A stretch of DNA of 38,693 nucleotides from CAZYMF01 sp964648215 (GTDB lineage: Bacteria > Desulfobacterota > Binatia > HRBIN30 > JACQVA1), in NCBI GenBank assembly GCA_964648215.1, contig CAZYMF010000023.1:1-38693 (forward strand), in the 5' to 3' direction. Positions within the stretch are counted from its first letter, which is position 1. Each line of letters starts with the position of its first letter. Shown piece after piece: positions 1 through 7,794 of this stretch. Position numbers and translations under genes: made by a program. The notes below the pieces were generated by a model. That model saw only the letters and a list, made by a program, of their open reading frames with translations, was not told the origin of the DNA and made no database searches.

Positions 1-159
1 CGCTGGCTGCAGCACTTTCGTCTCCACGGGGTCGCCGGCTTGAACGAGCCCTCGAAGCCGTCCCGAGGGCTGCGCTCGACCGGGAAGGATCTGTCTCCCG
101 CGCCCGAGTCGCACGAATCGGAGCACGCCGCCGCGCACGCGCAGCGCTCGGGCTCCTGA
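1..159 (+). CDS. C-terminal end of an unidentified protein (partial)
   Basis: An open frame runs from the first base to a TGA at 157-159 and would encode the last 52 residues of a protein whose start lies outside the window. The tail is hydrophilic, rich in Ser, Pro, Glu, His and Ala, and ends in QRSGS. I recognise no domain. Support is only an uninterrupted frame reaching the edge, so it may not be a gene. About 120 bases without a clear feature separate it from the Lgt-like gene. Confidence 0.3.
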   Translation, partial: RWLQHFRLHGVAGLNEPSKPSRGLRSTGKDLSPAPESHESEHAAAHAQRSGS

Positions 160-279
160 GCGGTCCCCGCCGGCGCCGGGTCTCATCGGGCGCAAGCCAG
201 CCGGCACGGTTGCCCTCGCCCTGGTGCCAGACTGGACCGGTGCTTGCTCCGCCGGCAGCACTCAGGCAGACGGGTGGAG

Positions 280-1035
280 ATGTATCCCGTCCTGTTTCGT
301 CTCGGCCCGATCACGGTCGAGAGCTTCTGGGTGATGCTGTTCCTCGGGTTCCTGGTGGCGCTGCGGGTGGTGCGCTCCGAGTTCGAACGGCTCGGTTACC
401 CAGCGGGCTGGGCCTACGATTTCATCCTCTACTCTTACGTCGGCGGGCTGATCGGTGCCCGCCTGTTCTTGCTCACCAGCGCGTGGAACGTGTTCGCGCG
501 CGACCCGTTCGAGTTCTTGTTCTCCGGCAGTGGTTGGGTTTGGCAGGGTGGGGTGCTCGGAGGGGCGATCGCCGTTGGTTGGGGCTGCTGGCGCAAGGGC
601 CTGTCGCTGCTGGTGGCCGGCGACGTGGCCGGCCCGGCGATGGCCATCGGCCAGGCGATCGGGCGCATCGGCTGCCAGCTCGCCGGTGACGGAGACTACG
701 GCACGCCGACCTCGCTGCCGTGGGGGATGAGCTATCCCCATGGTGTGGTGCCGACGCTGCAGCGGGTGCATCCGGCGCCGCTCTACGAAGCCTTCCTCTA
801 CACGCTGATCTTCTGGGGCTTGTGGCGACTGCGCCGCCGGGGATATCGACCCGGGGTGATCTTGGGATTGTACCTGATCGGCACCGGCTGTGCTCGGTTC
901 GCCGTCGAGTTCGTGCGCATCAACCGTGTGCTCGCCCTCGGCCTGACGCTGCCGCAGCTGCTGAGCATCGCCTCGTGCGTGATCGGCCTGGCGCTCTGCG
1001 TGCGACCTTGGCGGCTGGAGACGCGCGCCGCGTAA
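280..1035 (+). CDS. Lgt-family membrane protein, copy 1 (prolipoprotein diacylglyceryl transferase-like)
   Basis: Polytopic inner-membrane protein of about 251 residues, the usual Lgt size. Lgt moves diacylglyceryl from phosphatidylglycerol to the lipobox Cys of prolipoproteins. The family shows in the GRIGCQLAGDGDYG segment, which matches the Lgt signature GRxGNFxNGE with the Arg kept, and in the ARFAVEFVR segment, which carries the conserved late Arg and Glu. The position of E. coli His103 (HGG) is Gln here (WQGG), and the signature Asn is Cys, so it is a divergent member. I prefer ATG 280 (MYPVLFRLG) over the in-frame start at 244, because family members begin just before this motif. A second copy follows after three bases. 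Whether it is a working Lgt is not known. Confidence 0.82.
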   Translation: MYPVLFRLGPITVESFWVMLFLGFLVALRVVRSEFERLGYPAGWAYDFILYSYVGGLIGARLFLLTSAWNVFARDPFEFLFSGSGWVWQGGVLGGAIAVGWGCWRKGLSLLVAGDVAGPAMAIGQAIGRIGCQLAGDGDYGTPTSLPWGMSYPHGVVPTLQRVHPAPLYEAFLYTLIFWGLWRLRRRGYRPGVILGLYLIGTGCARFAVEFVRINRVLALGLTLPQLLSIASCVIGLALCVRPWRLETRAA

Positions 1036-1038
1036 CCC

Positions 1039-1803
1039 ATGCGACCGGTGCTGTTCCACATTGCCGGCCACGCCGTGCCGAGCTTCTGGGTGACGGCGTT
1101 CTCCGGTTTCCTCGTGGCGATGCTGCTGGCGCGGGCCGAGCTGCGGCGCCGGAGGATGGATACCCGCCTGGCCTACGACATGACGCTGTGGGCCTACGTC
1201 GGCGGCTGGGTGGGGGCGCGTCTGTTCCTCATCCCGACGGGTTGGACGCAGTTCACCGCCGATCCGATCGGCTTTCTCACCGCCTCGAGCGGATGGGTCT
1301 GGTACGGCGGCCTGATCGGAGGCACCGTGGCGGTGGCGGCGTGGGCTCGCCGCGAGCGTCTGGCCCTGGTGACCCTGGCCGATATTGCGGCGCCCGCGCT
1401 CGCGGTGGGGTTGGCCTTCGGCCGCCTGGGCTGCCAGCTCTCCGGGGACGGCGACTACGGTGTGGCGACCAGCCTGCCGTGGGGCATGAGCTACCCCCAC
1501 GGTGTCGTGCCCACCACCGAGAGGGTTCATCCCGCGCCCGTGTACGAGATGCTGACCAGCCTGCTTCTCTTCGCCTGGCTGTGGCGGCGGCGCCATCACG
1601 ATCCACCCGTCGGGTCGCAGTTCGGCATCTACCTGGTGGGTACCGGGGTGGCGCGTTTCGGCATCGAGTTCGTCCGTCGCAACCCGGCGTGGATCCTGGG
1701 GTTGACGACGGCGCAGTGGTTCAGCGTGGCTTCGGTTGCCGTCGGGATCGTTCTCCTGCTGCGGCCCGCCAGCCCCGCTGCACCCGCCGGAGGTGGTGCG
1801 TGA
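1039..1803 (+). CDS. Lgt-family membrane protein, copy 2
   Basis: A 254-residue polytopic membrane protein, a tandem paralogue of the gene at 280. The two share long near-identical stretches, including GCQLxGDGDYG, TSLPWGMSYPHGVVP and RVHPAPxYE. The Lgt signature Arg and the late Arg/Glu pair (ARFGIEFVR) are present. The HGG His of classical Lgt is Tyr here (WYGGLIGG). The start lies three bases after the previous stop, and its own stop TGA overlaps the GTG of the downstream HAD gene, so the three genes form a translationally coupled unit. Differences at the His position suggest the copies diverged after duplication. Substrate and exact reaction are unproven. Confidence 0.82.
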   Translation: MRPVLFHIAGHAVPSFWVTAFSGFLVAMLLARAELRRRRMDTRLAYDMTLWAYVGGWVGARLFLIPTGWTQFTADPIGFLTASSGWVWYGGLIGGTVAVAAWARRERLALVTLADIAAPALAVGLAFGRLGCQLSGDGDYGVATSLPWGMSYPHGVVPTTERVHPAPVYEMLTSLLLFAWLWRRRHHDPPVGSQFGIYLVGTGVARFGIEFVRRNPAWILGLTTAQWFSVASVAVGIVLLLRPASPAAPAGGGA

Positions 1804-2498
1804 AGGACATGCTGGTCCTCTTCGACATCGACGGCACCCTGGTTCACGTGGCCGAGGAAGTCGCCTTTGCCGGCGCCTTCCGCCAGCTCTACGGCGACGG
1901 TGTCGATGTCAGCTGGCCGAGCGACATCACCGCCAGCGACACCAGCTTCATCGCCGCCGTCGTCGAACGCGCGACCGGGCGGCGCGCCGCGGCGGACGAG
2001 CTGGACGAGGTCGTGAGGTGCTTCGTGGCACACCTGGAGCGGGGAATTGTGAGCGGTGCGCTGTCTCTGCGCGCCGTCGCCGGCGCGGCCGGGTTCGTGG
2101 CGACCTGTGTGCGGCGGGCGCCGATCGCCGTCGCCACTGGTTGCGTCGAGCCCTCGGCCCGGCTCAAGCTGCGCCACGCCGGACTGGAGCCGTTCTTTGC
2201 CTGTGGCGGATTCTCGACCGGCGAGCGGCGTCGTTCGGAGATCGTGGCCCGCGCCATCCGCGCCGCCGAACGGCACTACGACCGCCGCTTCGCGCCGGCG
2301 CAGGTGGTGAGCATCGGGGACGGCCCCTGGGACGTCGAGGCGGCGCGCGACCTGGGGCTGCGCTTCATCGGCATCAACGAGAGCGAGCGCGGCCGCGCGC
2401 GGCTGCGGCGCGCGGGAGCGCGGCTGGTGTTGCAGGACTACGCCGATACGGCGGCGATGCTGCGGGCGGTCGAGGGGAGCCACGGCGTTGTCGACTGA
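1800..2498 (+). CDS. HAD-superfamily hydrolase (phosphoglycolate phosphatase-like)
   Basis: Soluble phosphatase-type protein of 232 residues. HAD motif I is DIDGTLV near the N-terminus, with the nucleophile Asp and acid/base Asp two residues later. A motif II Thr lies in AVATGC, and motif IV is GDGPWDVEAARD. An alpha-helical cap lies between motifs I and II. Start GTG 1800 overlaps the preceding stop in a GTGA junction and has GGAGG at 1789-1793; an ATG three codons later is the alternative. Coupling to the Lgt pair hints at a shared role, perhaps envelope phosphate or phospholipid metabolism, but HAD substrates cannot be read from sequence. Confidence 0.85.
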   Translation: MKDMLVLFDIDGTLVHVAEEVAFAGAFRQLYGDGVDVSWPSDITASDTSFIAAVVERATGRRAAADELDEVVRCFVAHLERGIVSGALSLRAVAGAAGFVATCVRRAPIAVATGCVEPSARLKLRHAGLEPFFACGGFSTGERRRSEIVARAIRAAERHYDRRFAPAQVVSIGDGPWDVEAARDLGLRFIGINESERGRARLRRAGARLVLQDYADTAAMLRAVEGSHGVVD

Positions 2499-2519
2499 CT
2501 GTCCGGTTTGGCGTAGGAT
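2491..2519 (+). promoter_or_regulatory. Possible promoter of the DUF4124 gene
   Basis: TCGACT at 2491-2496 and TAGGAT at 2514-2519 are separated by 17 bases. Only seven bases separate the -10-like box from the ATG at 2527, and no Shine-Dalgarno is visible, so the transcript would start at or next to the ATG. The boxes are weak matches; the call rests on spacing and on similar arrangements at other genes here. Confidence 0.33.
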
Positions 2520-2526
2520 GCGACGC

Positions 2527-3174
2527 ATGAAGTCCGGGGTGCTTCTGGCTGCCGGAGTGCTCGTGCTGATCGCCGGCGTTGCCCGGGCGGACATCTTCGA
2601 GTGGCGCGACGGTGACGGCACCCGTCACTTCACCAACAAGAAGTCGGAGATTCCCGTGGCCGACGGTATCCAGGTGGTGGTCACGGACCCGGAGGTATCG
2701 GCGGAGCCGGCGACGACGGCGCCGGTCGTGTCCGAGCCGGAAGGAGAGGCACTGGTGGTGTACGACGACTCGGCGGAGCGCGACGCGTACGTCGAAGGTC
2801 TGCAACAGGGCTTGGCCCTGGCCGCGGGGGCGGGCAACACGCTGCAAATCAACGCGCCGCTTGCCGTCGTCGCCGCGAGCGGAGGATGGATGCCGGCTCC
2901 GCCTCCCATCGGGTACTATCCCTACGACCCGTACTACTATCCGCCCTACGACTCCTACCCCCTCTACCACTACCCGTTGCTGGCCACGACCTTCCGTCAC
3001 GGCCGCTCGGGCCATCGCCTGCACCGCAGGCGGTTCGGGGCGAAGTTCCAGCACCACCACCAGCCCGGTGTCTTTGCCCGCGACCGCTTTACCGCCTTCG
3101 GCCCGAGCTTGAGCCCATTGTCTTCCCGCGGGTTCCACCACGGATTGCGGCGCGGTGCGCGATCTACCTTCTGA
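2527..3174 (+). CDS. Secreted DUF4124-domain protein
   Basis: A 215-residue exported protein. Residues 1-21 form a Sec signal peptide (MKSG, hydrophobic core, ARA cleavage site). The mature protein opens with DIFEWRDGDGTRHFTN, the DUF4124 pattern (aromatic, Asp-Gly, HFTN) found at the N-terminus of many proteobacterial envelope proteins. The middle is acidic and proline/alanine-rich. Near residues 125-155 there is a Tyr/Pro-rich stretch, and the C-terminus is rich in His, Arg and Phe. DUF4124 has no assigned biochemical role. ATG 2527 is chosen because it places the signal peptide at the N-terminus. The tyrosine-rich part looks structural, perhaps cell-wall associated; that is inference. Confidence 0.8.
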   Translation: MKSGVLLAAGVLVLIAGVARADIFEWRDGDGTRHFTNKKSEIPVADGIQVVVTDPEVSAEPATTAPVVSEPEGEALVVYDDSAERDAYVEGLQQGLALAAGAGNTLQINAPLAVVAASGGWMPAPPPIGYYPYDPYYYPPYDSYPLYHYPLLATTFRHGRSGHRLHRRRFGAKFQHHHQPGVFARDRFTAFGPSLSPLSSRGFHHGLRRGARSTF

Positions 3175-3201
3175 CACGGCCCTTCTGGATCGGATCGAGT
3201 G

Positions 3202-3759
3202 ATGTCCCATTGGCGTGCTCTCGACCGGGCACACAGCGCCCTGGTGATGATCGATGTGCAGGAGGCCTATCGTGGTGTTCCGGTGGGCTACGACGGTGTC
3301 GTCCGTGCCCTCGGCCGTCTGCTGCAGGTTGCAGTGGCCCTGCGGGTGCCGCTGCTGGTGACCGAGCAATACCCCAAAGGTCTCGGGCACACGCTGCCCG
3401 AGCTGACCGGGCTTTTCCCGCCGGGGCAGGAGGTGGTGGAGAAGCTCTCTCTCAGCTGCTGCGGTGCCCCGACCTTCGCCGCCGCCCTCGACCGGCTCCG
3501 CCGCCGCCAGATCGTGGTCTGCGGTCTGGAAGCGCACGCGTGCGTGAACCAGACGGTCCACGACCTGCTCGATCAGGGATACCAGGTTCACCTCCCGCAC
3601 GACGCGATCTCCTCGCGTTTCGAGAGCGACTATCGGGTGGCGTGGGAGAAGATGATCGGCTCCGGGGCGATCCCGAGCAGCGTCGAGATGATCGGCCTGG
3701 AATGGGTGCGGACGGCCGCCGCACCCGAGTTCAAGACCGTGCAGAAGATCATCAAGTGA
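3202..3759 (+). CDS. Isochorismatase-like cysteine hydrolase (ISOC1/2 type)
   Basis: About 185 residues, the usual size. The triad of the superfamily is visible: Asp in MIDVQEAY, Lys in TEQYPKGLGHT and Cys in EAHACVNQT. The sequence TEQYPKGLGxTxPEL is characteristic of the ISOC1/ISOC2-like branch rather than true isochorismatases or nicotinamidases. Substrate unknown; such proteins hydrolyse amides or act as detoxifying hydrolases. Start ATG 3202 is preferred, with GTG 3199 directly before it as the alternative. It converges on the crotonase gene, with a hairpin between the two stops. Confidence 0.82.
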   Translation: MSHWRALDRAHSALVMIDVQEAYRGVPVGYDGVVRALGRLLQVAVALRVPLLVTEQYPKGLGHTLPELTGLFPPGQEVVEKLSLSCCGAPTFAAALDRLRRRQIVVCGLEAHACVNQTVHDLLDQGYQVHLPHDAISSRFESDYRVAWEKMIGSGAIPSSVEMIGLEWVRTAAAPEFKTVQKIIK

Positions 3760-3782
3760 GGCGGCGGCGTGAGCGCGCCGCC
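3760..3782. terminator. Hairpin between convergent genes, possible bidirectional terminator
   Basis: GGCGGCG at 3760-3766 pairs with CGCCGCC at 3776-3782 around a nine-base loop, between the stops at 3759 and 3788. There is no clear T-run on either side, so intrinsic termination is plausible but not certain. Confidence 0.4.
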
Positions 3783-3787
3783 GTTCC

Positions 3788-4591
3788 TCACGCGCCGCGA
3801 AACCGGGGTTGCCGCTTCTCCATCACGGCCAGGACGCCCTCGCGGGCGTCGGCGGTGGTGAACGTGATGCCTTGCTGCAGCGACTCGAAGTCGAGCATGT
3901 CTTCGAGGCTGTGCTCGACGCCGCGGTAGAGGGCCCTCTTGGTCATGCGGACGGCGATCGGCGCGCAGCCGGCGATCTCGCGCGCGAGGCCGGCCACGCT
4001 GTCGTGAAATTGCTCGCGCGGCACGACTCGGGTCAGCAGACCGAGCCGATCGGCCTCGGCGGCGTCGATGATCCGGCCGGTGAAGAAGAGATCGGCCGCC
4101 CGCGCCGTGCCGATGAGACGCGGCAGAAAGTAGGTGGCCCCCATGCCGGGATGAAGGCCCAGCCGGGCAAAGGTCATCCCCATCTTGGCCTCGCTCGTCG
4201 CCAGGCGCAGATCACACGCCAGCGCGAGGCACAGGCCGGCGCCGATGGCGTGGCCGTTGATCGCCGCGATCGTCGGTATCTCCAGCTGGCGGATGGCCAG
4301 GAAGCGGGTGTAGAAGCCGCGGGGCGAGCCGGCCATGCTCGGCGCGCCGGCGTCCTGCACCGCGCCGCTGTCGCGTGCCAACATGCCGAGGTCGCCGCCG
4401 GAGCTGAAGGCCTTGCCGGCGCCGGTCAGAACGAACACCCGCACGCTCGGGTCGCCGCGAATCTCGTCGACGGCGGCGACGACCTCCGCGCCCATCGCCG
4501 GTGTCATCGAGTTGCGCGTCTCGGGGCGGTTCAGCGTCAGAGTGGCGATCCCGTCGTCGGTCCGGCTCAGGGTGATGTGCTCGTAGGCCAT
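3788..4591 (-). CDS. Enoyl-CoA hydratase/isomerase (crotonase) family protein lacking both hydratase glutamates
   Basis: A 267-residue crotonase-fold protein. Acyl-CoA oxyanion-hole segments are FSSGGDL (about residues 62-68) and NGHAIGAG (112-119). The C-terminus ends in the usual EKRQPRFRG. In an ungapped comparison with rat enoyl-CoA hydratase, catalytic Glu144 falls on Cys121 and Glu164 on Phe141 (KMGMTFARLGLHPGMG). A simple hydratase activity is therefore unlikely; isomerase, hydrolase or another CoA reaction is possible. GAGGAG lies just upstream of the ATG. It diverges from the AsmA-like gene at 4718. Confidence 0.88.
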   Translation of the reverse strand: MAYEHITLSRTDDGIATLTLNRPETRNSMTPAMGAEVVAAVDEIRGDPSVRVFVLTGAGKAFSSGGDLGMLARDSGAVQDAGAPSMAGSPRGFYTRFLAIRQLEIPTIAAINGHAIGAGLCLALACDLRLATSEAKMGMTFARLGLHPGMGATYFLPRLIGTARAADLFFTGRIIDAAEADRLGLLTRVVPREQFHDSVAGLAREIAGCAPIAVRMTKRALYRGVEHSLEDMLDFESLQQGITFTTADAREGVLAVMEKRQPRFRGA

Positions 4592-4682
4592 GTCGTTTCT
4601 CCTCGGCTCTTCATGTCGGCGCCGCCGGTTGTACCGGCGGCCCGGGGCCCAGTCAAAGCGCGGGCGGCCGGCGGTGGGGAAA

Positions 4683-4711
4683 TTGACATCGGCACCTCCT
4701 GTTCGTAGCGT
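4683..4711 (+). promoter_or_regulatory. Sigma70-like promoter of the AsmA-like gene, leaderless geometry
   Basis: A perfect -35 TTGACA at 4683-4688 is followed by a 17-base spacer and TAGCGT at 4706-4711. The ATG at 4718 begins seven bases after the -10 box, exactly where transcription would start, and no Shine-Dalgarno precedes it. The -10 matches consensus poorly. Confidence 0.48.
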
Positions 4712-4717
4712 ACCGAG

Positions 4718-6343
4718 ATGCGCAAGCTGTGGATTGGCGTGGCCGTGTTGGTCGTGCTGCTGGTGCTGGCCGCGGTGGCCGCGGTCCTGTCGTTGAACCG
4801 GATCATCGCCGCCAACCGCGATCTCATCCTGGCTCGGGTGCAGGCGGCCGTCGGTCGCCCGGTCCGCGTGCAGGACATCGCCGTCCGTTTTGCCGCCGGT
4901 CTGGGTGTCGGGCTCACCGGGATCGAGATCGGCGAGGATCCGGCGTTCGGCACCGAGCCGTTCCTGCGCGCGCGCGAGCTGACCGCTCGTGTCGACCTGT
5001 GGCCCCTGCTCGATCGTCGCCTCGAGGTGAGCCGTATCACCCTGGAGTCGCCGACGGTTCGCGTCGTCCGCAGCAAGGCCGGGCGGTGGAACTACGAGAC
5101 TCTGGGACAGGGTGGGCCGCGGGCCCGGGCGGGCGGCGGGATCGTGCTGGTCGCCGCCGCCACGCCTGCCGGCGAGGCGGCCCCGGCGTCATTCTCTTTC
5201 CTGGTCCAATCGGTTCAGATCAGGGATGGAACGGTCGTGCTCGTCGACCGCGGACAGAGCCCCGAGTCCGTCACCTGGGTGCGGCAAATTGCCCTGCAAC
5301 TGCACGACGTCAGCACCGATCATCCGATCGGCTTCGATCTGCGCGCCGCGCTCCAGGGGGATCAGCCCAACGTGCAGCTGCGCGGGCTGGCCGGGCCGCT
5401 GGCGCAGCGCACCCATCTGCCGCTGGCGGTGCAGGGAACCCTGGGGCCGTTCCCGGGTTTCAACGCCGTGGTGGACGGCCTCGACCTGCGGGCGTTCCTG
5501 ACCCCGAACGCCGTTCAGCTCGAACAGATCAGCGGCAACGCGCTGTCCGGAACCTTCGGGCTGACCGGCGAGTACGCGCTCGGCACGGGTGGGCCCGTGC
5601 GGCTGGCGGGCGAGCTGAGTGGAATCAGCCTGCAGCAGCTCGTCTCGCTGCGGGGGGAGGGCTCGGCCTATGCGATCGAAGGACGCGGATCTCTCCGCGT
5701 CGATCTGCGCGGCGTCACCGGGGGTGACCTGCTGCGCTCGCTGATGGGGACGGTGGCGGTCGACGCCGGCCAGGGGGCGATTCGCGACTTCAATCTCGTC
5801 GACGAGGTGCTGGCGCGCGTCTCCGGCCTGCCCGGGCTGACACGCTTGATCGCCGATCGCCTCAAGCCCAAATACGCTCGACTGTTCCAGGGCAAGGAGA
5901 CGCGTTTCGACAAGGCACAGGCGAGCTTCCGCGTCGCCCAGGGCCGCGCCGACACCGACGACATGACCGTCGTGGCCGAAGACTTCGGCGTGCGAGCCGC
6001 CGGTTGGTTCAATCTCGATCGCGACGTCGACATGAGCGGCACGCTGCGGATGTCGCGGCGCTTCAGCGACGACGTGGCCGCGGACGTGAAGGAAGCCCGC
6101 TACTTCTTCGATGACGGGCAGCTGGCCATCCCGTTTCAGCTGCGCGGCAAGCTCGGTCACGCCAAGCCGAAGCCCGATACGGCCTATCTCACCCGCCTGC
6201 TCGAGCGTGCCGTGACGCGGGGCGCGGCGGGTGAGCTGCTCGACAAGCTCCTCGGCAACAAGGCTCGCGGCAAGGCGACGCCCGGGGCCCCGCCGCCGAG
6301 CAACTCGCTCGAACAGGGGCTGCGCAAGCTGTTCGGCCGCTGA
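4718..6343 (+). CDS. AsmA-family protein
   Basis: A 541-residue protein with a short basic N-terminus, one transmembrane helix (about residues 5-25) and a long periplasmic part. The segment after the helix (VGRPVRVQDIAVRF, then GLGVGLTGIEIGEDPAFG) has the typical AsmA start, and the C-terminal third (VDMSGTLRMSRRFSDDVAADV, then FQLRGKLGHAKPKPD) matches the AsmA C-terminal domain. AsmA-like proteins are thought to act in phospholipid traffic to, or assembly of, the outer membrane. The gene stands alone between a divergent crotonase and convergent kinases. Start is ATG 4718, with no ribosome-binding site but a promoter immediately upstream. Confidence 0.85.
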   Translation: MRKLWIGVAVLVVLLVLAAVAAVLSLNRIIAANRDLILARVQAAVGRPVRVQDIAVRFAAGLGVGLTGIEIGEDPAFGTEPFLRARELTARVDLWPLLDRRLEVSRITLESPTVRVVRSKAGRWNYETLGQGGPRARAGGGIVLVAAATPAGEAAPASFSFLVQSVQIRDGTVVLVDRGQSPESVTWVRQIALQLHDVSTDHPIGFDLRAALQGDQPNVQLRGLAGPLAQRTHLPLAVQGTLGPFPGFNAVVDGLDLRAFLTPNAVQLEQISGNALSGTFGLTGEYALGTGGPVRLAGELSGISLQQLVSLRGEGSAYAIEGRGSLRVDLRGVTGGDLLRSLMGTVAVDAGQGAIRDFNLVDEVLARVSGLPGLTRLIADRLKPKYARLFQGKETRFDKAQASFRVAQGRADTDDMTVVAEDFGVRAAGWFNLDRDVDMSGTLRMSRRFSDDVAADVKEARYFFDDGQLAIPFQLRGKLGHAKPKPDTAYLTRLLERAVTRGAAGELLDKLLGNKARGKATPGAPPPSNSLEQGLRKLFGR

Positions 6344-6346
6344 TCG

Positions 6347-6358
6347 CCGGCGCGCCGG
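6347..6358. terminator. Palindrome between convergent AsmA and kinase genes
   Basis: CCGGCGCGCCGG is a perfect 12-base palindrome in the 23 bases between the stops at 6343 and 6367. It could help end transcription from both sides, but there is no T-run and GC-rich palindromes arise easily in this genome. Confidence 0.25.
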
Positions 6359-6366
6359 TCACGCTC

Positions 6367-7794
6367 TCAGCGGGCGACGTCGCTGGCGAGATCGGCCGGA
6401 GTCGGCGGCGCCACCGGTTCCGGTTCAGCCGCGCTCGCTGCCGGCTCTTCCTCCGGCGCCGCCGGCGCTTCCGCCACTGGAGCTTCTTGCAGAGCGAGGC
6501 GATGAGGCAGGGTGAAGCTGAAGGTTGATCCGCGGCCGGCCTCGGAGGTCACGATGATCTCGCCTTCGAGCAGGCCGAGATAGCGACGGACCAGGGCCAG
6601 GCCCAGGCCGAGGCCGCCGTGGGCGCGGGTCGCGGTGCCGTCGATCTGACGAAAGTCCTCGAAGATCAGCTCGAGATGCTCCGGGCTGATGCCCACGCCG
6701 GTGTCCTCGACCGTGAAGCGCACGCGTCGCGCCGCGGGAAGGTTCTCCGCCGACAGGGTAACGCGCCCGCCGGCGGGGGTGAACTTCACGGCGTTGGACA
6801 GCAGCTGTTCCAGGATCGCCCCCAGCTTCTGCGGGTCGGTGAGAATCGGCGGAAGATCGGCGGGAACCTGAATCCGGAAGCTGATGTCGGGGGGATGCGG
6901 CTGACGCGCGCGGGTGAGCAGCTGGCGCACCAGCTTCGCCGCGTCGACCTCGGCGGCGCGGACGATCGTCTGGTGCTCCTCGAGCTTGGCGAAATCGAGC
7001 AGGTTCTCCAACAGCCGGTGGAGCTTGGCGGCGCTGTGATGCACGTGACCGCAGACGTCGACGGCCGACCGCGGTAGGTCACCGAAATCGCCGCTGATCA
7101 GGAGATCGCTGTACCCGATGATGACATTGAGCGGCGAACGCAGCTCGTGGGACATGTTGGCGACGAACTCCGATTTCAACCGATTGGCCTCGAGCACGCG
7201 GTTGTACAACGCGCGCAGCCGCGTGCTCTGTTGCTCCAGCTCGCGGGTGCGGCGCCGGACCTCTTGCTCCAACTGCTGCGCCCAGGCGCCGCGCTCGAGT
7301 GCCACGCGCCGGTCCTGTTTGGCGGAGTCGACGATGTAGCCGTAAAAGATGGCGGTGGCGAAGAAGAAGGGCGCGCGGATCAGCGAGGCTGGCGTCATGG
7401 CTTCGGAGCCGGCCAGCAGTATGCTCGCCCCGCCGATGAGCAGCGCCCCGACGGCCAGCAGGCTCAGGCTCTCGCTGATGGCGGCGAGGAACAGGACGAA
7501 GAAGAAGAGGAAGAAGTCCTGGCCCATGTGCACCAGGACGAGCACGGCGCAGACCCACGCCGTGTCGACGATCAAGACCGGCGCCTGCACCCACCAGCGG
7601 AAGAACTGCTCCGGCCGCACCAGGGACAAGGCGAGGTTGGAGAGCAACGCGGCCAGGATGATCGACGCGGTGCGGAGCGGCACCGGCCCGGGCTGTTGCA
7701 CCACGGCGACCGAGCCCACGGCGATGATCAGGACGTAGCGAACCAGCAGGAACGTGTGCCGACGCTCGCGGGGTGCCACCACATCCGGGGTCAT
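6367..7794 (-). CDS. Membrane sensor histidine kinase (second of a tandem pair)
   Basis: A 475-residue kinase. Residues about 15-155 hold five or six membrane helices with no large periplasmic domain. A coiled-coil linker (about 160-205) follows, then the dimerisation/phosphoacceptor helix with MSHELRSPLNV (His216). The ATPase domain has N-box LLSNAVKFT, G1 DTGVGI and G2 GLGLGLALV. The C-terminal 40 residues are an Ala/Pro/Glu-rich tail. Its ATG overlaps the stop of the upstream kinase gene by four bases (ATGA). The two kinases share layout and motifs, including SLIRxPFFF before the last helix, so they are paralogues. No response regulator lies in the operon. The signal is unknown. Confidence 0.88.
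   Translation of the reverse strand: MTPDVVAPRERRHTFLLVRYVLIIAVGSVAVVQQPGPVPLRTASIILAALLSNLALSLVRPEQFFRWWVQAPVLIVDTAWVCAVLVLVHMGQDFFLFFFVLFLAAISESLSLLAVGALLIGGASILLAGSEAMTPASLIRAPFFFATAIFYGYIVDSAKQDRRVALERGAWAQQLEQEVRRRTRELEQQSTRLRALYNRVLEANRLKSEFVANMSHELRSPLNVIIGYSDLLISGDFGDLPRSAVDVCGHVHHSAAKLHRLLENLLDFAKLEEHQTIVRAAEVDAAKLVRQLLTRARQPHPPDISFRIQVPADLPPILTDPQKLGAILEQLLSNAVKFTPAGGRVTLSAENLPAARRVRFTVEDTGVGISPEHLELIFEDFRQIDGTATRAHGGLGLGLALVRRYLGLLEGEIIVTSEAGRGSTFSFTLPHRLALQEAPVAEAPAAPEEEPAASAAEPEPVAPPTPADLASDVAR

Noticed and set aside
262..1599. Long minus-strand open frame opposite the Lgt pair
   Set aside because: Composition is Arg/Gln/His-rich without domains, and it mirrors two clear membrane proteins on the plus strand; a GC-rich shadow.
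720..1799. Upstream extension of the HAD frame
   Set aside because: The HAD frame stays open far upstream, but this part overlaps the Lgt genes and has no recognisable protein sequence; GTG 1800 with GGAGG is the better start.
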